A stretch of DNA of 64,000 nucleotides, taken from the NCBI GenBank assembly GCA_016169945.1, contig JADLSH010000073.1:1798001-1862000 (forward strand), given 5' to 3'. Made by a program: the position numbers and the translations under genes. Source of the DNA: Trachythela sp. YZ-2020. Lineage: Eukaryota > Cnidaria > Anthozoa > Malacalcyonacea > Clavulariidae. Each line of letters begins with the position of its first letter. Position 1 is the first letter of the stretch. The notes beneath the pieces were generated by a model. That model saw nothing but the letters and a program-made list of their open reading frames with translations, was not told the origin of the DNA and did no database searches. This document shows, piece after piece, positions 21,571 to 32,898 of the stretch.

Positions 21571-22330
21571 TTCCCGAGCCGGCGCTTCGCGCCGTGCGAG
21601 GATACTAATACCGCTCGGATATTTACACCCGAGTATGTGAAAACATTGTGGAATGCAAAGTTGTCCGCCATTTTTTTGTCATGGACTCGACGGTTTTGTA
21701 AGTTATGCGCATGCGCGAGTTCAAGCCGAGAGAAGACTTCTTTTTTGCAAACTTTTTTCAAAAATAGTTTTGCACTCATTTTATAAGCAAGTCTCTATGT
21801 AAGGAAGTTTATATGTTAATTCTCCAAAACAAGATAAATGAAAATTATTTAGAGGACAAATTAACAAGAGGAAAAACGGTCGAAAGACCGAAAAAAGAGT
21901 GTTTTAAACGGGCAAGTGTTTATTTTGCATGCTTGCTTTGCCGATTTATAGCATGCTGTATAGTTTGTGAATTTGAAAATGTGTAGAGCATTCTGTGTGA
22001 TCAATACAACATTGATTGATCTTAAGAGTATTTTAGTATTGATTCAAATACGTTATAGAAAAATAAAATACATATTAAATCTCAAAAACTTCATTTCAAA
22101 AGCAAGTGCGAAGTATAAGTTTTATGAAAATTTCGAAACATTTTGTGAAGGTCTAAGGTACGTTGAATGTTACAGTAAATCAAAGCTAAAAGAGTACATA
22201 ATAGTAAATATAAAAATATATACAGTTTTGCGTGTTACCATGGTTACATTGGTCGACTCAGTACTTCATGTTACAATAACTTTTGGGGAGTAAATTGTTT
22301 GGTTCAAATGGGCGAGGGGATTCTGCATGC
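21274..22330. repeat. LINE 5' block, copy 1 of a 1.06-kb duplication
   Basis: From AGTAGCCATAGGATTTCG to GGGGATTCTGCATGC this block is matched almost base for base at 24325-25382. I count roughly ten differences. It includes the LINE endonuclease start, a dispersed repeat starting CCCGAGCCGGCGC (also at 40325), and about 540 bp of non-coding sequence. The short open frame 21967-22293 is conserved in both copies simply because the DNA is. Confidence 0.85.
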
Positions 22331-23430
22331 ATATATTTCTAGTAAGATTTTGATACTTGTGGCGTTGTAAGCACTTGATTACTATTGATTTTGTTAGCAT
22401 TGATCGAAATTCGTGTATCCTTTTTAACACTAATTAGGTTGTAATAATTAACTCCTCGTGTCTCCCTACGCCATCGTTGGCGTGACGAAACTCTGACTTC
22501 TAGGCGCTGCATTATACATAAGTTAAGAACTTCCCTTTGACTTCGTGGGTGATATTCATTTCTCTAATTTTTTTTTTGATTGCCAAGACTCACAGTAAGT
22601 TGACAAATCAGGCCAGAAATTTTGTTGTTGCACTAACGAAAAATCAGTAGAACGGAAATGGACTTTAGCAGATATTATACCTTTCCTTTTGCTTGGAAAA
22701 ACTGAGATATTAACTACTTACTAACTGAGCGTGAGGTCTGTACGGTAAAATATCAAGCTGAGGTCTTGCTGTATTGACCGAGCGATAGGGAGGTCAATAC
22801 AGCAAGACCGAGGCTTGATATTTTACCGTACAGACCGAACAGTCGAAGTTAGTAAGTTGTTTATTATATGGCATTTCAGACAACAAAAAACAATTCATTT
22901 TGCCAAAAATTGGTCACGCGAGGGCAAAGTCCGAAACTCAAAGCCGGTCATTTTCAAATGTCAAAATAATTTCAATGATAGCTACGAATTTGTCTTAGTT
23001 TTTTACAAATTTATCTAATCTTAGCTTAGTAAAACTACTCTACAGTACCATTTATAGAATAAAATATAAAATTAATAGAAAATATAGTGATATTGAGCTA
23101 TCGGATTAAGGACAAAAACAACTTTTAATGTTCGAAAAAACAAAAATATTCTTGACTGTTTTAGTTAAAAAACATCGTAAAATTTGCCTTAATATTTCGA
23201 CTTGAGCCAACAAAACTTGATTTTATCCCTTGTAGTTATCCCTTTTCCGTATTTTCCGTTTATTTTTCATTGTTTTAAATTATTTTTAAGGGTTTTTTAA
23301 TGCTTTTATTGGTTTGAAATGTGTTCAAGTCGTCGCAGGGCGATAAGAATACCGTATTGCCCGTGGGCAATACGGGAAAATCCTGCCTCGTCAGCGACCA
23401 ATCAGATTGTGAGATTCACCAAAACAAACA
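22331..23430. other. Unassigned interval with a palindromic element
   Basis: No gene is recognised. A long inverted repeat lies at 22708-22865. At 23346-23385 ACCGTATTGCCC and GGGCAATACGG form a small perfect hairpin. Confidence 0.5.
22708..22865. repeat. Foldback / MITE-like inverted repeat
   Basis: GGTCTGTACGGTAAAATATC on the left is matched by GATATTTTACCGTACAGACC on the right. GGTCTTGCTGTATTGACC and its inverse lie inside, around a 12-bp loop at about 22779-22790. Weaker outer matches (ACTTACTAAC and GTTAGTAAGT) extend the arms to about 70 bp. Confidence 0.75.
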
Positions 23431-23434
23431 CTTG

Positions 23435-24290
23435 CCATATAATAAATGTACGTATTACATTTCGTTGTTTAAGGTAGAAAAGGATTTGACTTTCCTTTAC
23501 GTTATCAGCTATACCGCTTAGGAGAACTTTCTTTACTTTGTTACCTTTTCGATCTACACCAACAAAACCATCAGCAAAATCACTAGATGGCTCGATGATT
23601 CCATGCTGAGAATTGTTCCGGGATGGATTGCAAGGAGATTTTTCAAGTGCGTTGCAGGTATTATTAGATGCAAAGCTTCATGCCACTACCTCCGCATAAG
23701 TTGCTTGATTATTGATTGTTACTTGTTTATTGTCATGTTCAGTAAATTCAGAAGAGGTTGCCGCTTCTACAGACGCAATGGAGTTAATAACATCGTCATT
23801 ATGTTTTAAATCTTCGTCCTCGATCTCCGAAAGGTTTAATGGGTTTACCGAGTTAATAGGTTCATTAAGCTCGTATTAGTTTATATTGCAGACGCTTGTT
23901 CGCCTATCATTTGTCGACGCGCCATCATCCATAACATCTCCTATACAAATAGTTGATTGTTCGATAACAATTGGTTTATTAATTCCTTCCTCATTAACAT
24001 CGCAAACATGTGCCTGTTTTACATACTCAGGGTATTGACTTAGATTTTCTGTGGTATTTCCCAGTTTAGTTTGACTTAGAAATTATTTATTATTGTCAAT
24101 AAAGTTTCGAAAATTCCGCATGGAAGTGGTTACATATAAAATCGAATCCGATAATGATCGAATAGCTTTAGTATTGATCAACTGACCTTCTTTAAGCTCC
24201 TTTACATTAGCTAAGTTATCAGACAACTCAGTCGAGCGATAATCAGGATGTTTTAATCCTTTCTCCAAGAAATCACTGCCGAGGTTCCGC
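23435..24290 (-). pseudogene. Retroelement ORF1-like relic (unassigned)
   Basis: The minus-strand translation, with several stops, gives NVKELKEGQLINTKAIRSLS, DSILYVTTSMRNFRNFID, then LKHNDDVINSIASVEAATSS, NNQATYAEVV and finally DGFVGVDRKGNKVKKVLLSG with IADNVKESQI. The lysine-rich DGFVGVDRKGNK block resembles the ORF1 product I associate with cnidarian non-LTR elements, but I cannot name the family. It is not in frame with, nor correctly placed for, the LINE block at 24325. Confidence 0.4.
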
Positions 24291-24324
24291 TATGAAAAAC
24301 CTTCTTATCCCCTCCAGGATGAGA

Positions 24325-25382
24325 AGTAGCCATAGGATTTCGTAATCGTCGGCTTGGAGATCCAACACAATTTCACTTTCAATAGAGACTTTAATGAACG
24401 CACAAACTCCCCCATGTGATCCATTTTTGCGGTCGCGTCTAAATAGCTGGTATCCAACGATTTTGATTGATTGGTCTGGTATCGATTCTCTAAGCCAGGT
24501 CTCCGTAAAAACAGCTGCATCGGGCTTTTCCAGTTCAAGCGTGTAGACAATTTCGTCAATCTTTGGTACAATCGACATCGTATTTGACAGCAAGAGAGAT
24601 GGAACAAACTGAAATTTGTTATTCCCGAGCCGGCGCGAAGCGCCGTGCGAGGATACTAATACCGCTCGGATATTTACACCCGAGTATGTGAAAACATTGT
24701 GGAATGCAAAGTTGTCCGCCATTTTTTTTGTCATGGACTCGACGGTTTTGTAAGTTATGCGCATGCGCGAGTTCAAGCCGAGAGAAGACTTCTTTTTTGC
24801 AAACTTTTTTCAAAAATAGTTTTGCACTCATTTTATAAGCAAGTCTCTATGTAAGGAAGTTTATATGTTAAGTCTCCAAAACAAGATAAATGAAAATTAT
24901 TTAGAGGACAAATTAACAAGAGGAAAAATGGTCGAAAGACCGAAAAAAGAGTGTTTTAAACGGGCAAGTGTTTATTTTGCATGCTTGCTTTGCCGATTTA
25001 TAGCATGCTGTATAGTTTGTGAATTTGAAAATGTGTAGAGCATTCTGTGTGATCAATACAACATTGATTGATCTTAAGAGTATTTTAGTATTGATTCAAA
25101 TACGTTATAGAAAAATAAAATACATATTAAATCTCAAAAACTTCATTTCAAAAGCAAGTGCGAAGTATAAGTTTTATGAAAATTTCGAAACATTTTGTGA
25201 AGGTCTAAGGTACGTTGAATGTTACAGTAAATCAAAGCTAAAAGAGTACATAATAGTAAATATAAAAATATATACAGTTTTTCGTGTTACCATGGTTACA
25301 TTGGTCGACTCAGTACTTCATGTTACAATAACTTTTGGGGAGTAAATTGTTTGGTTCAAATGGGCGAGGGGATTCTGCATGC
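24325..25382. repeat. LINE 5' block, copy 2 of the duplication
   Basis: Nearly identical to 21274-22330. On the minus strand it encodes the LINE endonuclease N-terminus (PDAAVFTETWLRESIPDQS). Here the usual Glu of the ETWL motif is kept, whereas copy 1 has Lys (KTWL). Both boundaries are abrupt: left of 24325 is the ORF1-like relic and right of 25382 is the gypsy B remnant. Confidence 0.85.
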
Positions 25383-25399
25383 TTCGACTCCCAGTGGCT

Positions 25400-26231
25400 T
25401 GTGGTCAAGAGTGGCTTGTGGTCAGTCTCCAGCTCGAACTCACGATATTAAAACGTTTACAAGCCCATACAAGTGCAAGTGCTTCCTTCTCCGTTTGAGC
25501 GTAGCGCCGCTCCACATCCGAAAGATTCCCGGAAGTATAGACACCGCATTTCACTGATCTCCTTGCAGTTGCAACAACACAGCTCCGATGCCTTCCGGTC
25601 TAGCATCCGCAACAATTCTCGTTTTGCAATCGTTCCTAAAATAAGCAAGTGTCACTAGTCATTATCATATTCAGCTTGTCAAACGCTTCCTACTGCTTCG
25701 ACTCCCAAACAAACGACTGTCCCTTTCTAAGCATTCTACGCAACGGCTCTGCGATCTATGCAAAGTCTGGGATAAACTTCGCTGAGTATTGTACCAATAA
25801 TCTTACTTCCGAAACATTCTGCGGTGGTCTTGCGTTAACCACCACGGCAGTTTTCGTCTCCCTTGGCGCCACTCCTTGAGCACTTAGCTTGCGTCCACAG
25901 AAAGTCAACTTCGGAAGACTAAATTGACATTTGTCTCCGTTTACGGTGAGACCTTTCTATCGCAGACGTGTTAGCACTTTAGGCAAATTTGCGTTCGCCT
26001 CCATAAACAATGAGATCATCCGCGATATTTGCAACTCCGTTGCATCCAGCCAAAACATCAGTCTATCTTCTGATATTTTTCTGGAGCCGATGTGATTCCG
26101 AACATTAATCGACGATATCTATATAACCCCCAGTGGGTCACAAACGTTGTTGTCTCTTGAATCTTCCTCAAGTTCAATTTGATGAAAGCCCCACTTGAGA
26201 TCAATCTTGTTAAACGCAGTTGCTCCGTTTA
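25400..26231 (-). pseudogene. Gypsy B, RT C-terminal part and RNase H remnant
   Basis: Leftward translation from 26231 gives NGATAFNKIDLKWGFHQIEL, then (after stops) NGDKCQFSLPKLTFCGRKLS, SAKFIPDFA and EPLRRMLRKGQSFVWESK. It then gives RNase H remnants ending YAQTEKEALALVWACKRF. These are Ty3/gypsy RT/RNase H blocks in correct order. The RT active site region is degraded (DRLMFWLDATELQISRMIS). Its 5' half is at 27489-28100. Confidence 0.75.
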
Positions 26232-26384
26232 CAGTGGCGAAGCCAGCCCGCCGATTTGGTCCCGCTATGCAAATTTCAAATCATTATCATTATTCATTTC
26301 TTTAGAAATTGATTGTTTTCACCGTCAATGAACGCGAACAAATTTGCATAGCGGGACTAAATCGGCGGGCTGGCTACGCTACTG
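26232..26384. mobile_element. hAT-type MITE, 153 bp
   Basis: CAGTGGCGAAGCCAGCCCGC on the left and CAGTAGCGTAGCCAGCCCGC (inverted) on the right form TIRs of about 45 bp with few mismatches. The 8-bp duplication TCCGTTTA flanks it exactly (26224-26231, 26385-26392). CAG-starting TIRs with 8-bp duplications define hAT. It sits inside gypsy B. Confidence 0.93.
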
Positions 26385-26393
26385 TCCGTTTAA

Positions 26394-27488
26394 TGAAGTT
26401 TAATATGTTGAAATATATCGTAAAGTACTTTGGGCAACTGGCAAAATCAGCAGACAACACACACAACAGACGCATTTTGTGGCATATATTTTGGGCAAGG
26501 AAGTGCTCGAACAGTCTAGAGGCTCTAGCGAACCTACGTTTTTACCTAGAGGAGACGGAGGTCCTCTAGATGGCAGAGGGTTGAGCCAGCTCTGGCATGT
26601 TGTTCAGCGAGTTGAGACCTGATGATCTAGAGACCACCCTTAGTTATACTGAGACAGTAAGGGCACTCAAGACCTGACAGAGCATGCAAAAACTGTAGGT
26701 TATTCTAGAGGAGACGGTGGGCCTCTAGATAACGGGGGGGACGGCGGCCCCCCGTTCAGGTCAGTCAGCTCGTTGAAATTGAGTCCTAGTTGGACTTGGT
26801 GACCAACCATTGGTGCAGGGTACTCAACTATGTATGACTGACCCATCGAGTCTCTAGGTCAGGTAATTAGGTCGCATTTACGACCTGAATGACCTGTAAA
26901 ATGCACTTCACGTGGCGAAGTGTTGTCCCAAAGGACAGCACTTCCCTGCCATTATTTATTTAATTCAATTCTTTGAACAATTTATAGTTACAAATTTACA
27001 AGTTACATATACATAATCTTGGAATATATTTGAGCATGTAAATTTAATTGATAGATCAGTACTCGGCTCTGCCTATGGGGAGGTGGGTGGGTATTTTTGT
27101 GGTACAAGGTTTGATACCTTGAAACAAACTTTGAAAAATTTCACCAGCACTGTTTACACACTGAACGAAATCTTGCGAATGAGCAGCGGACGCATAAACT
27201 GTACCCAAATGCCTTTAGTACAAAGAGCGCCATTGATGGTGACAAGTTTGCATCAGTTGTTCACATGCTAAGTTTCCAAAGTTCAAGTTCGTATCATATT
27301 TTATATTTATTAACAGGACACGAGAATAAACGCCTTGTTCTATCAAGGTACTTGAGCTTTCCCTGAGCTATAATTGTTAGCGCATGCACTAATTGTACTG
27401 ACAGACTGGCAAGGCCTTAGGGCAAATGTAATCTTCTTGAACATATTACTTCATTAACCGCAATTTTTAGCTTTGCATAAATTGAATA
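26394..27488. mobile_element. Unidentified 1.1-kb insertion in gypsy B
   Basis: TTTAA is duplicated at 26389-26393 and 27489-27493. Excision joins YDL with NGATAF, restoring the gypsy RT reading. No terminal inverted repeats, poly-A or coding frame were seen. It contains locally repeated TCTAGAGGAGACGG and CCTCTAGAT motifs around 26530-26735. Confidence 0.6.
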
Positions 27489-28105
27489 TTTAAATCATAC
27501 AACACTTCTTCTATGGTCGGGATTGGATGTCTTTCTCTCACAATTCATTCGTTCGCCCTTCTCATATCGACACACACTCGTATATCCTTTCCATCTGCCT
27601 TTGGGACAACGACTACTGGTGAAACCCATCTTGTAGGTGTTGCTTCTGGCAACTCTTCAATGTCGTCAACTTTGTCCCTTAAGGCAAATGGTAGCCTACG
27701 TTCAGGCTGTGCAACCGGCATAACGTTCGCGTCAATATGTAATTTCAGCTTGTGATCCTTAAGCCACCCGACTCCAGTAAAAATATTGGCAAATTCCTCA
27801 CGAATGTCCGAATCACTTCCCTCTTCTGTGACAGTGTTAACAGTTCCTTTTGATATTTCCTCGGGTCCGACCCCAAGGACTTTCAACTGTTCTGCCGTCT
27901 TCTTTCCAAGTATAAATTTTCCGTTTCCTTTAATCACGGTGAACTCGTCTACACATTTTGCTCCATTCGTCTCACACACGACCTCTGCCGTAAATATCCC
28001 CACAACGTCGATTGGCTCTTTCTGTCCATACGCGAACAGTTTCTTATCGAATATCTTTGACTCACACTTAACACGATTTTGCTTGAGATAATTGCAGCTC
28101 TTGTA
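27489..28105 (-). pseudogene. Gypsy B, protease-RT N-terminal part
   Basis: A 152-codon frame (28003-27545) encodes EEFANIFTGVGWLKDHKLKL, AQPERRLPFALRDKVDDIEE, TPTRWVSPVVVVPKADGKDI and RVCVDMRRANE. It continues out to HPIPTIEEVLYDLN at the insertion. The upstream portion (FTVIKGNGKFILGKKTAEQL) is the protease-RT connector typical of invertebrate gypsy elements. The protease active-site motif itself was not identified. Confidence 0.82.
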
Positions 28106-28138
28106 ATCAATTAAATTGCAATTTCACTCCTCCAATTG

Positions 28139-28815
28139 TTAACTTAACTTCACCTGCATCTTTTTGTCCCTGTTGATCAATACCAAAAGCATAGTTATCT
28201 TTAGGTAATTTGTCCTCGTCCTCAGCAACTTGATATGCCTTTTCTTTCTTCTTGTCCTTCTCCCCTGACTGTTTCCCCTACAGCATGCTGAGAAATGGCT
28301 CTTTACCCCGCATTTATTGCAGTTTTTGGTCTTTGCTGGACAACATGGATCTCGGGCGAAATATCCAATCATATTACAGTTGTAACATCGCTGTTTGTTG
28401 TCCTAGTTGTCATACCCAGTCTCCTAGGCTGGTGATCTGCGCTCATTCTGATTTGCATTATACCCCTTTCTTCGTTGTCCATTCGAACGCAGTTTCTGAC
28501 TTAGAGCGTTTACCGTATTTGAGGCTTCCATTGACTTCAACTGCTCTTCTACAGCCTCATTTGCTCGCGCAATATCTTGTAAATCCTTGAGGGTTGCATT
28601 AACTCGTTCAAGAAACTTCCGTCTAAGTTTTGAATCACAACATTTCTCAATAACTTGGTCTCGAATTGCTTCTTCCATGTTGTCAAACTTACACGTAGTA
28701 GCCTTCTGTCTGAGCCGAGAAACAAATTGATCCACTTTCTCGCCGCTCGTCTGCCTCATTTGTCGAAACTGGTGCCTCTCAAACGGCAAGTTCACTTTAG
28801 GAACAAAATATTCAT
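28139..28815 (-). pseudogene. Gypsy B, Gag with two zinc knuckles
   Basis: The Gag capsid part reads EYFVPKVNLPFERHQFRQMR, SGEKVDQFVSRLRQKATTC and IEKCCDSKLRRKFLE. Downstream, near 28290-28400, a first degenerate knuckle (NMIGYFARDPC) and a second, CNKCGVKSHFSACC (C-X2-C-X4-H-X4-C), precede a basic tail. The 5' end is cut at about 28815, where the homology to Gag stops abruptly; no LTR was recognised. Confidence 0.8.
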
Positions 28816-29290
28816 ATAGAATCTTAACACATAGTCGGCCGGCCAAGCTGGCGAAAGATGACGTTTGATGGCAATTCTTTGTGAGAAGCATATAAATTAA
28901 ATGTGATATATAGAAGCGAAAATAGCTTCTAATGACGGTTTGAGTTGTTGCCAAGCTCAAATCGGTATTTTTGTGCCCAAAAATGGAGGGTTTTTGTAGT
29001 AGTATTATAGCACTCTTTAGCCAGTTTCGGAGCGCGATGAAATACATTCGTGTGGCTATGCGACGAAGAAAAGATTCTGATTGGCCCTGACGTACATTTT
29101 GCGTGCGCCTATTGGCTGATTTATTTCGTCGGAAGTAATATGCTTAGCAAAGTGTAAACAAAGACAAAATTTAACAAAACTATGACAAGAAAGCAAATGA
29201 TGTTTTGCGGGGGAACCCCGTAAAATAAATAAATAAAAATGAAAGAATAAATTTGTCCTTCAACAAAGCCAAAAGGGTAAAGCTAAAACG
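28816..29290. other. Unassigned interval upstream of gypsy B
   Basis: An open frame runs through 28816-29047 on the minus strand, but its product has no family signature and joins Gag only by chance of frame. No promoter or LTR was recognised. Confidence 0.4.
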
Positions 29291-29525
29291 TCAAAGCCAA
29301 GCGCGAAAACTAAAAATTGTCGTCAAACTTCTAGTTCTTGGCCTTGGCCAAAAAGCTTTGACCCTTTGGCCTTTTAGCTTCAAAATGACTTTTTGGCCTT
29401 CGTCTTTTAGCTTCTGTGCTTAGACATTTAATAATTTTGCTCTTTTCAGCTTTGCCATTATTGGCTTTGGCCTTTTAGCTTTGGCCTTTTACCTTTGGCC
29501 TTTTTAGCTTTGGTCTTTTAGCTTT
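29290..29525. repeat. Degenerate TTTGGCCTTTTAGCT minisatellite
   Basis: The motif TTTGGCCTTTTAGCTT and variants recur about ten times, with opposite-orientation AAAGCTAAAA and AAAAGCTTTGACC units at the left, giving a loosely palindromic cluster. Confidence 0.75.
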
Positions 29526-29759
29526 GGTCAGTATACCCAAGTATAGTATTAAAATTATATAATTACAAGCTATTATTAGAATTTAGAAAATAATATACTA
29601 AATCTAAAAACGAGATTCTAACTCGATAGCTCGATAGTTATAATACGACTGTTGGTCTTATTAAAAAAGTGATATTTTTTGAGTTTTTTCGCTTATACAT
29701 GTTAATGAAACGTCTAACCTTTTTCGTCGCTCTTTTCTGTTTTTCTTCGATATAACTTG

Positions 29760-30092
29760 CACTAGAAATCCGCCGTGTTGTAAGAACACGCCATTTTGTC
29801 CGCGTATACGACACGGTAAAAGCGTGTTGAACACGTTTCTGGTGTGTTCTGTTCAAGGCGTGTTGTAGATTTGGTGTGTTGTAGGAACACGCCTGCCGTG
29901 TTGTAGGAACACGCCTGCCGTGTTTTATAGAACAAGCTTTTGGTGTGTAATCGTAAATCCAAAGAACACACCATTTTGTCCGCGTGTACGACACGGTAAA
30001 AGCGTGTTGTGTGTTCCGGTGTGTTCTTAGAACACATGGTGTGTTCTTTCAGCACATCAAGCATAAAACACATCAAGCATACAACAGGGCTG
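29760..30092. mobile_element. Truncated end of the CACTAG TIR element
   Basis: It starts CACTAGAAATCCGCCGTG and follows the left end of the 13475-19635 element through the GTGTT/AACAC subterminal repeats. It then stops at ACAACAGGGCTGCCC. No matching right end was found within the window, so this is a solo end or a 5'-only fragment. Confidence 0.75.
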
Positions 30093-30344
30093 CCCGGTTT
30101 TCCAAGTTGGTGGGAAAAGTTATCGCTGGAGAAAGCTGGTTTTCTTTCCGTGCGATATTTTTTCCACCATCGGGTCTTTTAAATCAGTATCCCATCCACT
30201 TTTTATATAACATTTTACTCTAAAAGTGAGAATAAATATATACTCAGCAACTGAAGACGTCGTAAACTTAGCTATATAAGCATATATTGTCAGTAGCAAG
30301 AAAAAATTCACAAACTTTTAATAAAACAGACTTTGTCCCAGTAG

Positions 30345-31592
30345 TTGAAACACTTTTCCTGCATCTTCGTGGCTAATCAAGTAACTGATCATATGGTATG
30401 CAATAATCTTTTCCCTACTGAACAATCAGCTTACAGAAGGCATCATAGCACTGAAACAGCTTTGTTAAGAGTGAAGAATGACATTCTAATGAACATGAAC
30501 AAACACGAAGTTACTCTCTTAGTACTGCTTGACTTAAGTGCAGCATTTGATACCATAGATCACGACATCTTACTAAATCGCTTGCGATCTATGTTAGGAA
30601 TATCTGGATCAGTCTTCGACTGGTTCTCGTCTTATTTGTCTGGAAGAACTCAAAATATCTGTATAGATGGTATCCAATCAGATGCATTCAGGGTGGAATT
30701 TGGTGTTCCTCAAAGTTCTTGTCTTGGCCCACTGTTGTTAATTATTTACGCAAGTAAACTGTTTGATATTGTTAAAGCTCACCTTCCTCATGCTCATGGT
30801 TACGCAGATGACTCCCAACTGTATCTCTCATTTAAATTAGACACATCTACTCAACAGCAGGAAGCCATTGCAGCTATGGAAGCATGTATTTTGGACATAC
30901 GTAATTGGATGACATCTGATAAACTTTTGCTGAATGACAGTAAGACAGAATTCTTGATAATTAGCACTCGACAACAACTAAGTAAGGTTGATATCTCGCA
31001 TATTACCATTGGGGATAATCAGATTATAGCTGCTTCTGTTGTTAAGAATCTTGGGTCTTGGTTCGATTCAAAAATGACCATGACCAATCATGTTGGGAAA
31101 CTTTGTTCATCAGGGTTCTATCATTTGTATAACATTCGACGAATTCGAAAATTCCTATCGCGTGAGTCTATTGAATCACTTGTTCATGCTTTTGTTTCAA
31201 GTCGACTGGACTATTGTAACAGTCTTTTGTTTGGCCTTCCAATAACCCAAATGAGTAAACTTCAGAGAATACAAAATGCTGCTGCAAGACTGATCTTCAA
31301 CGCTTCGAAATTTTTCCATATCTCACCATTGTTGGTTGATCTCCATTGGCTTCCCGTCAAATATCGGATTGATTTCAAGATTCTCGTTATAACTTTCAAA
31401 GCATTACATGATATGACTCCTGGATACATCAAGGAATTGTTAAACATCAAACAATCCTCTAATTACAATCTTCGATCAAATGACAGTATACTTTTGAAAC
31501 CGCCAACAGTGAAGACATTTGCTACGTTGGGTGACAGAGCATTTGCTTCGCCTTCACCTAAACTATGGAACATACTGCCTGCGGCAACTTGA
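30345..31592 (+). pseudogene. LINE B, RT domain (L2/CR1-like)
   Basis: A 415-codon open frame covers most of a LINE RT: NLFPTEQSAYRRHHSTETAL, LLVLLDLSAAFDTIDHDILL, WFSSYLSGRTQNICIDG, GVPQSSCLGPLLLIIYAS and catalytic YADD (30801-30812). It continues through SDKLLLNDSKTEFLII to the C-terminal SSRLDYCNSLLFGLP, LQRIQNAAARLI and LHWLPVKYRIDFKI blocks. The LSAAFDTIDH and C-terminal wording are those of the CR1/L2 group. The endonuclease is missing (5' truncation just before 30345) and the PQGS box reads PQSS. The frame ends slightly early through a frameshift near 31590. Confidence 0.92.
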
Positions 31593-31765
31593 CTGTCTTA
31601 CGACTAAACTTAAGACTTTCTTATTTAGATCTGCTTTTTTAAATTAGGGATATATTTTTATAGGGATATATATTATTTTTTATATATATTGTAATACAGC
31701 TTCGGCGCATTTGAACATATCCAGATGAAAATTGCGCCATATATAAATGATTAAATGTTAAATCT
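31593..31765 (+). repeat. LINE B 3' end
   Basis: Shifted remnants of the last RT codons (KLKTFLFRSAF) are followed by a short AT-rich 3' UTR containing GCTTCGGCGCATTTGAAC and GAAAATTGCGCCATATATAA. It ends near ATGATTAAATGTTAAATC without poly-A, as is usual for CR1/L2. Confidence 0.6.
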
Positions 31766-32810
31766 TAACCACTTTACTAGTTTATTCTTTGTAAATTTTC
31801 CAGATTCTAAAAATTCCTTTGATATTTCTGCCCCTTCAATATATTCTGGCAAAAGTTTTAATGTTTTTTTTAAAGGACAGGCAGCCGAAGATATAATTTT
31901 TTAATGCATTTTTACTAGCATTTTAAATTTCCCGCTCACACCAAGGCTCGTTTTCATGTTTGAAATATACCGGAAGTAAAAAGCCCGCATAAGAGCCATT
32001 AAAATAACATTAAATATAAATAAAATACAGCATTCGACTAATATCCCATCCTTCGAAATGTTTTAGAAAAAACCTTCAAATTTTAGCACATAAGTAAAAA
32101 ATTACGGTTAGCAAACACTCACCCTCAAAATAAACACTATCGTAAGACATTTTGCCTTTTTCGTAGTTTCATGCTTGTAACAAAAAATGCCATTATCATT
32201 TCGTTCAAAGGCAATTCGTTGTATTTGTAAAAGTAAATACGTCTTAAATAGACGCATATATAAAACAACAAAAATCTTTACATTCGTCGCATTTCCGATT
32301 AACCACGTATTGGATATCATTTACGGTTAGGATGAAAAATGAGAATGACTGACCTTCTGACGCCTTTATAGAGCTCGCCACAGCGTCTTTTGGGGGCCAA
32401 ATGCAGATCCACTAGCATTTATAATGTGGTTTGCTATTTCATGTAGCTGTATTTGGGGTGTTTGGAGTAAATGGTCCATCATAATATACTCTTCATGATT
32501 AAATAAGGTCACGCTTCCAGTTGGGCGACCAAGACGGCAAGGCAATCACCCGTGTTCAAAAATGTGTAACAGTCCGGTAAACAGTTTTAGGACAAACAAA
32601 TAACTGTGATGCTATTTCATCATAACTGCTTTGGTAAAATAATCGCTGATATATATATCATTCTCCATCGTAAATCGTCCGAATACGCATTAAAGAAAGC
32701 GCTAATCGAACGCGCAACTGACACGCGCTGTAAAATCACGCGCGAGTTGTCGCATATTAATTATCACGTGATCGATATTTATATATATTTATAGATATCA
32801 TCTGGTAATG
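31766..32810. other. Interval without recognised genes
   Basis: The sequence is AT-rich. A minus-strand frame at 32108-32320 has no family signature. Just beyond it a minus-strand ATGTCTTACGATAGTG followed by GGTGAGTG looks like a short first exon with donor, but nothing else supports a gene. Confidence 0.4.
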
Positions 32811-32854
32811 AGAGTAAATATATATAGTCACTCGCATCTAGACTGCGTTACAAG

Positions 32855-32898
32855 CTGCACTGACGAGCCGTTGAACGGCGAAACATGCATGTCTGCAG
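32855..32898 (+). ncRNA. Type I hammerhead ribozyme, copy 1
   Basis: The order is: stem I CTGCA/TGCAG; core CTGACGA; stem II GCCGT/ACGGC with triloop TGA; core GAAA; stem III from palindrome CATGCATG; cleavage triplet GTC. All invariant hammerhead core positions are present. The segment is inverted relative to copies 2-4. Confidence 0.9.

Noticed and set aside
21967..25345. Two conserved 108-codon frames (21967-22293, 25019-25345)
   Set aside because: Conserved because the whole 1.06-kb DNA block is duplicated; non-coding bases are equally conserved and composition is AT-driven.
32108..32320. Minus-strand 70-codon frame and a putative short first exon with GGTGAGTG
   Set aside because: No recognisable family, no downstream exon and no promoter support.
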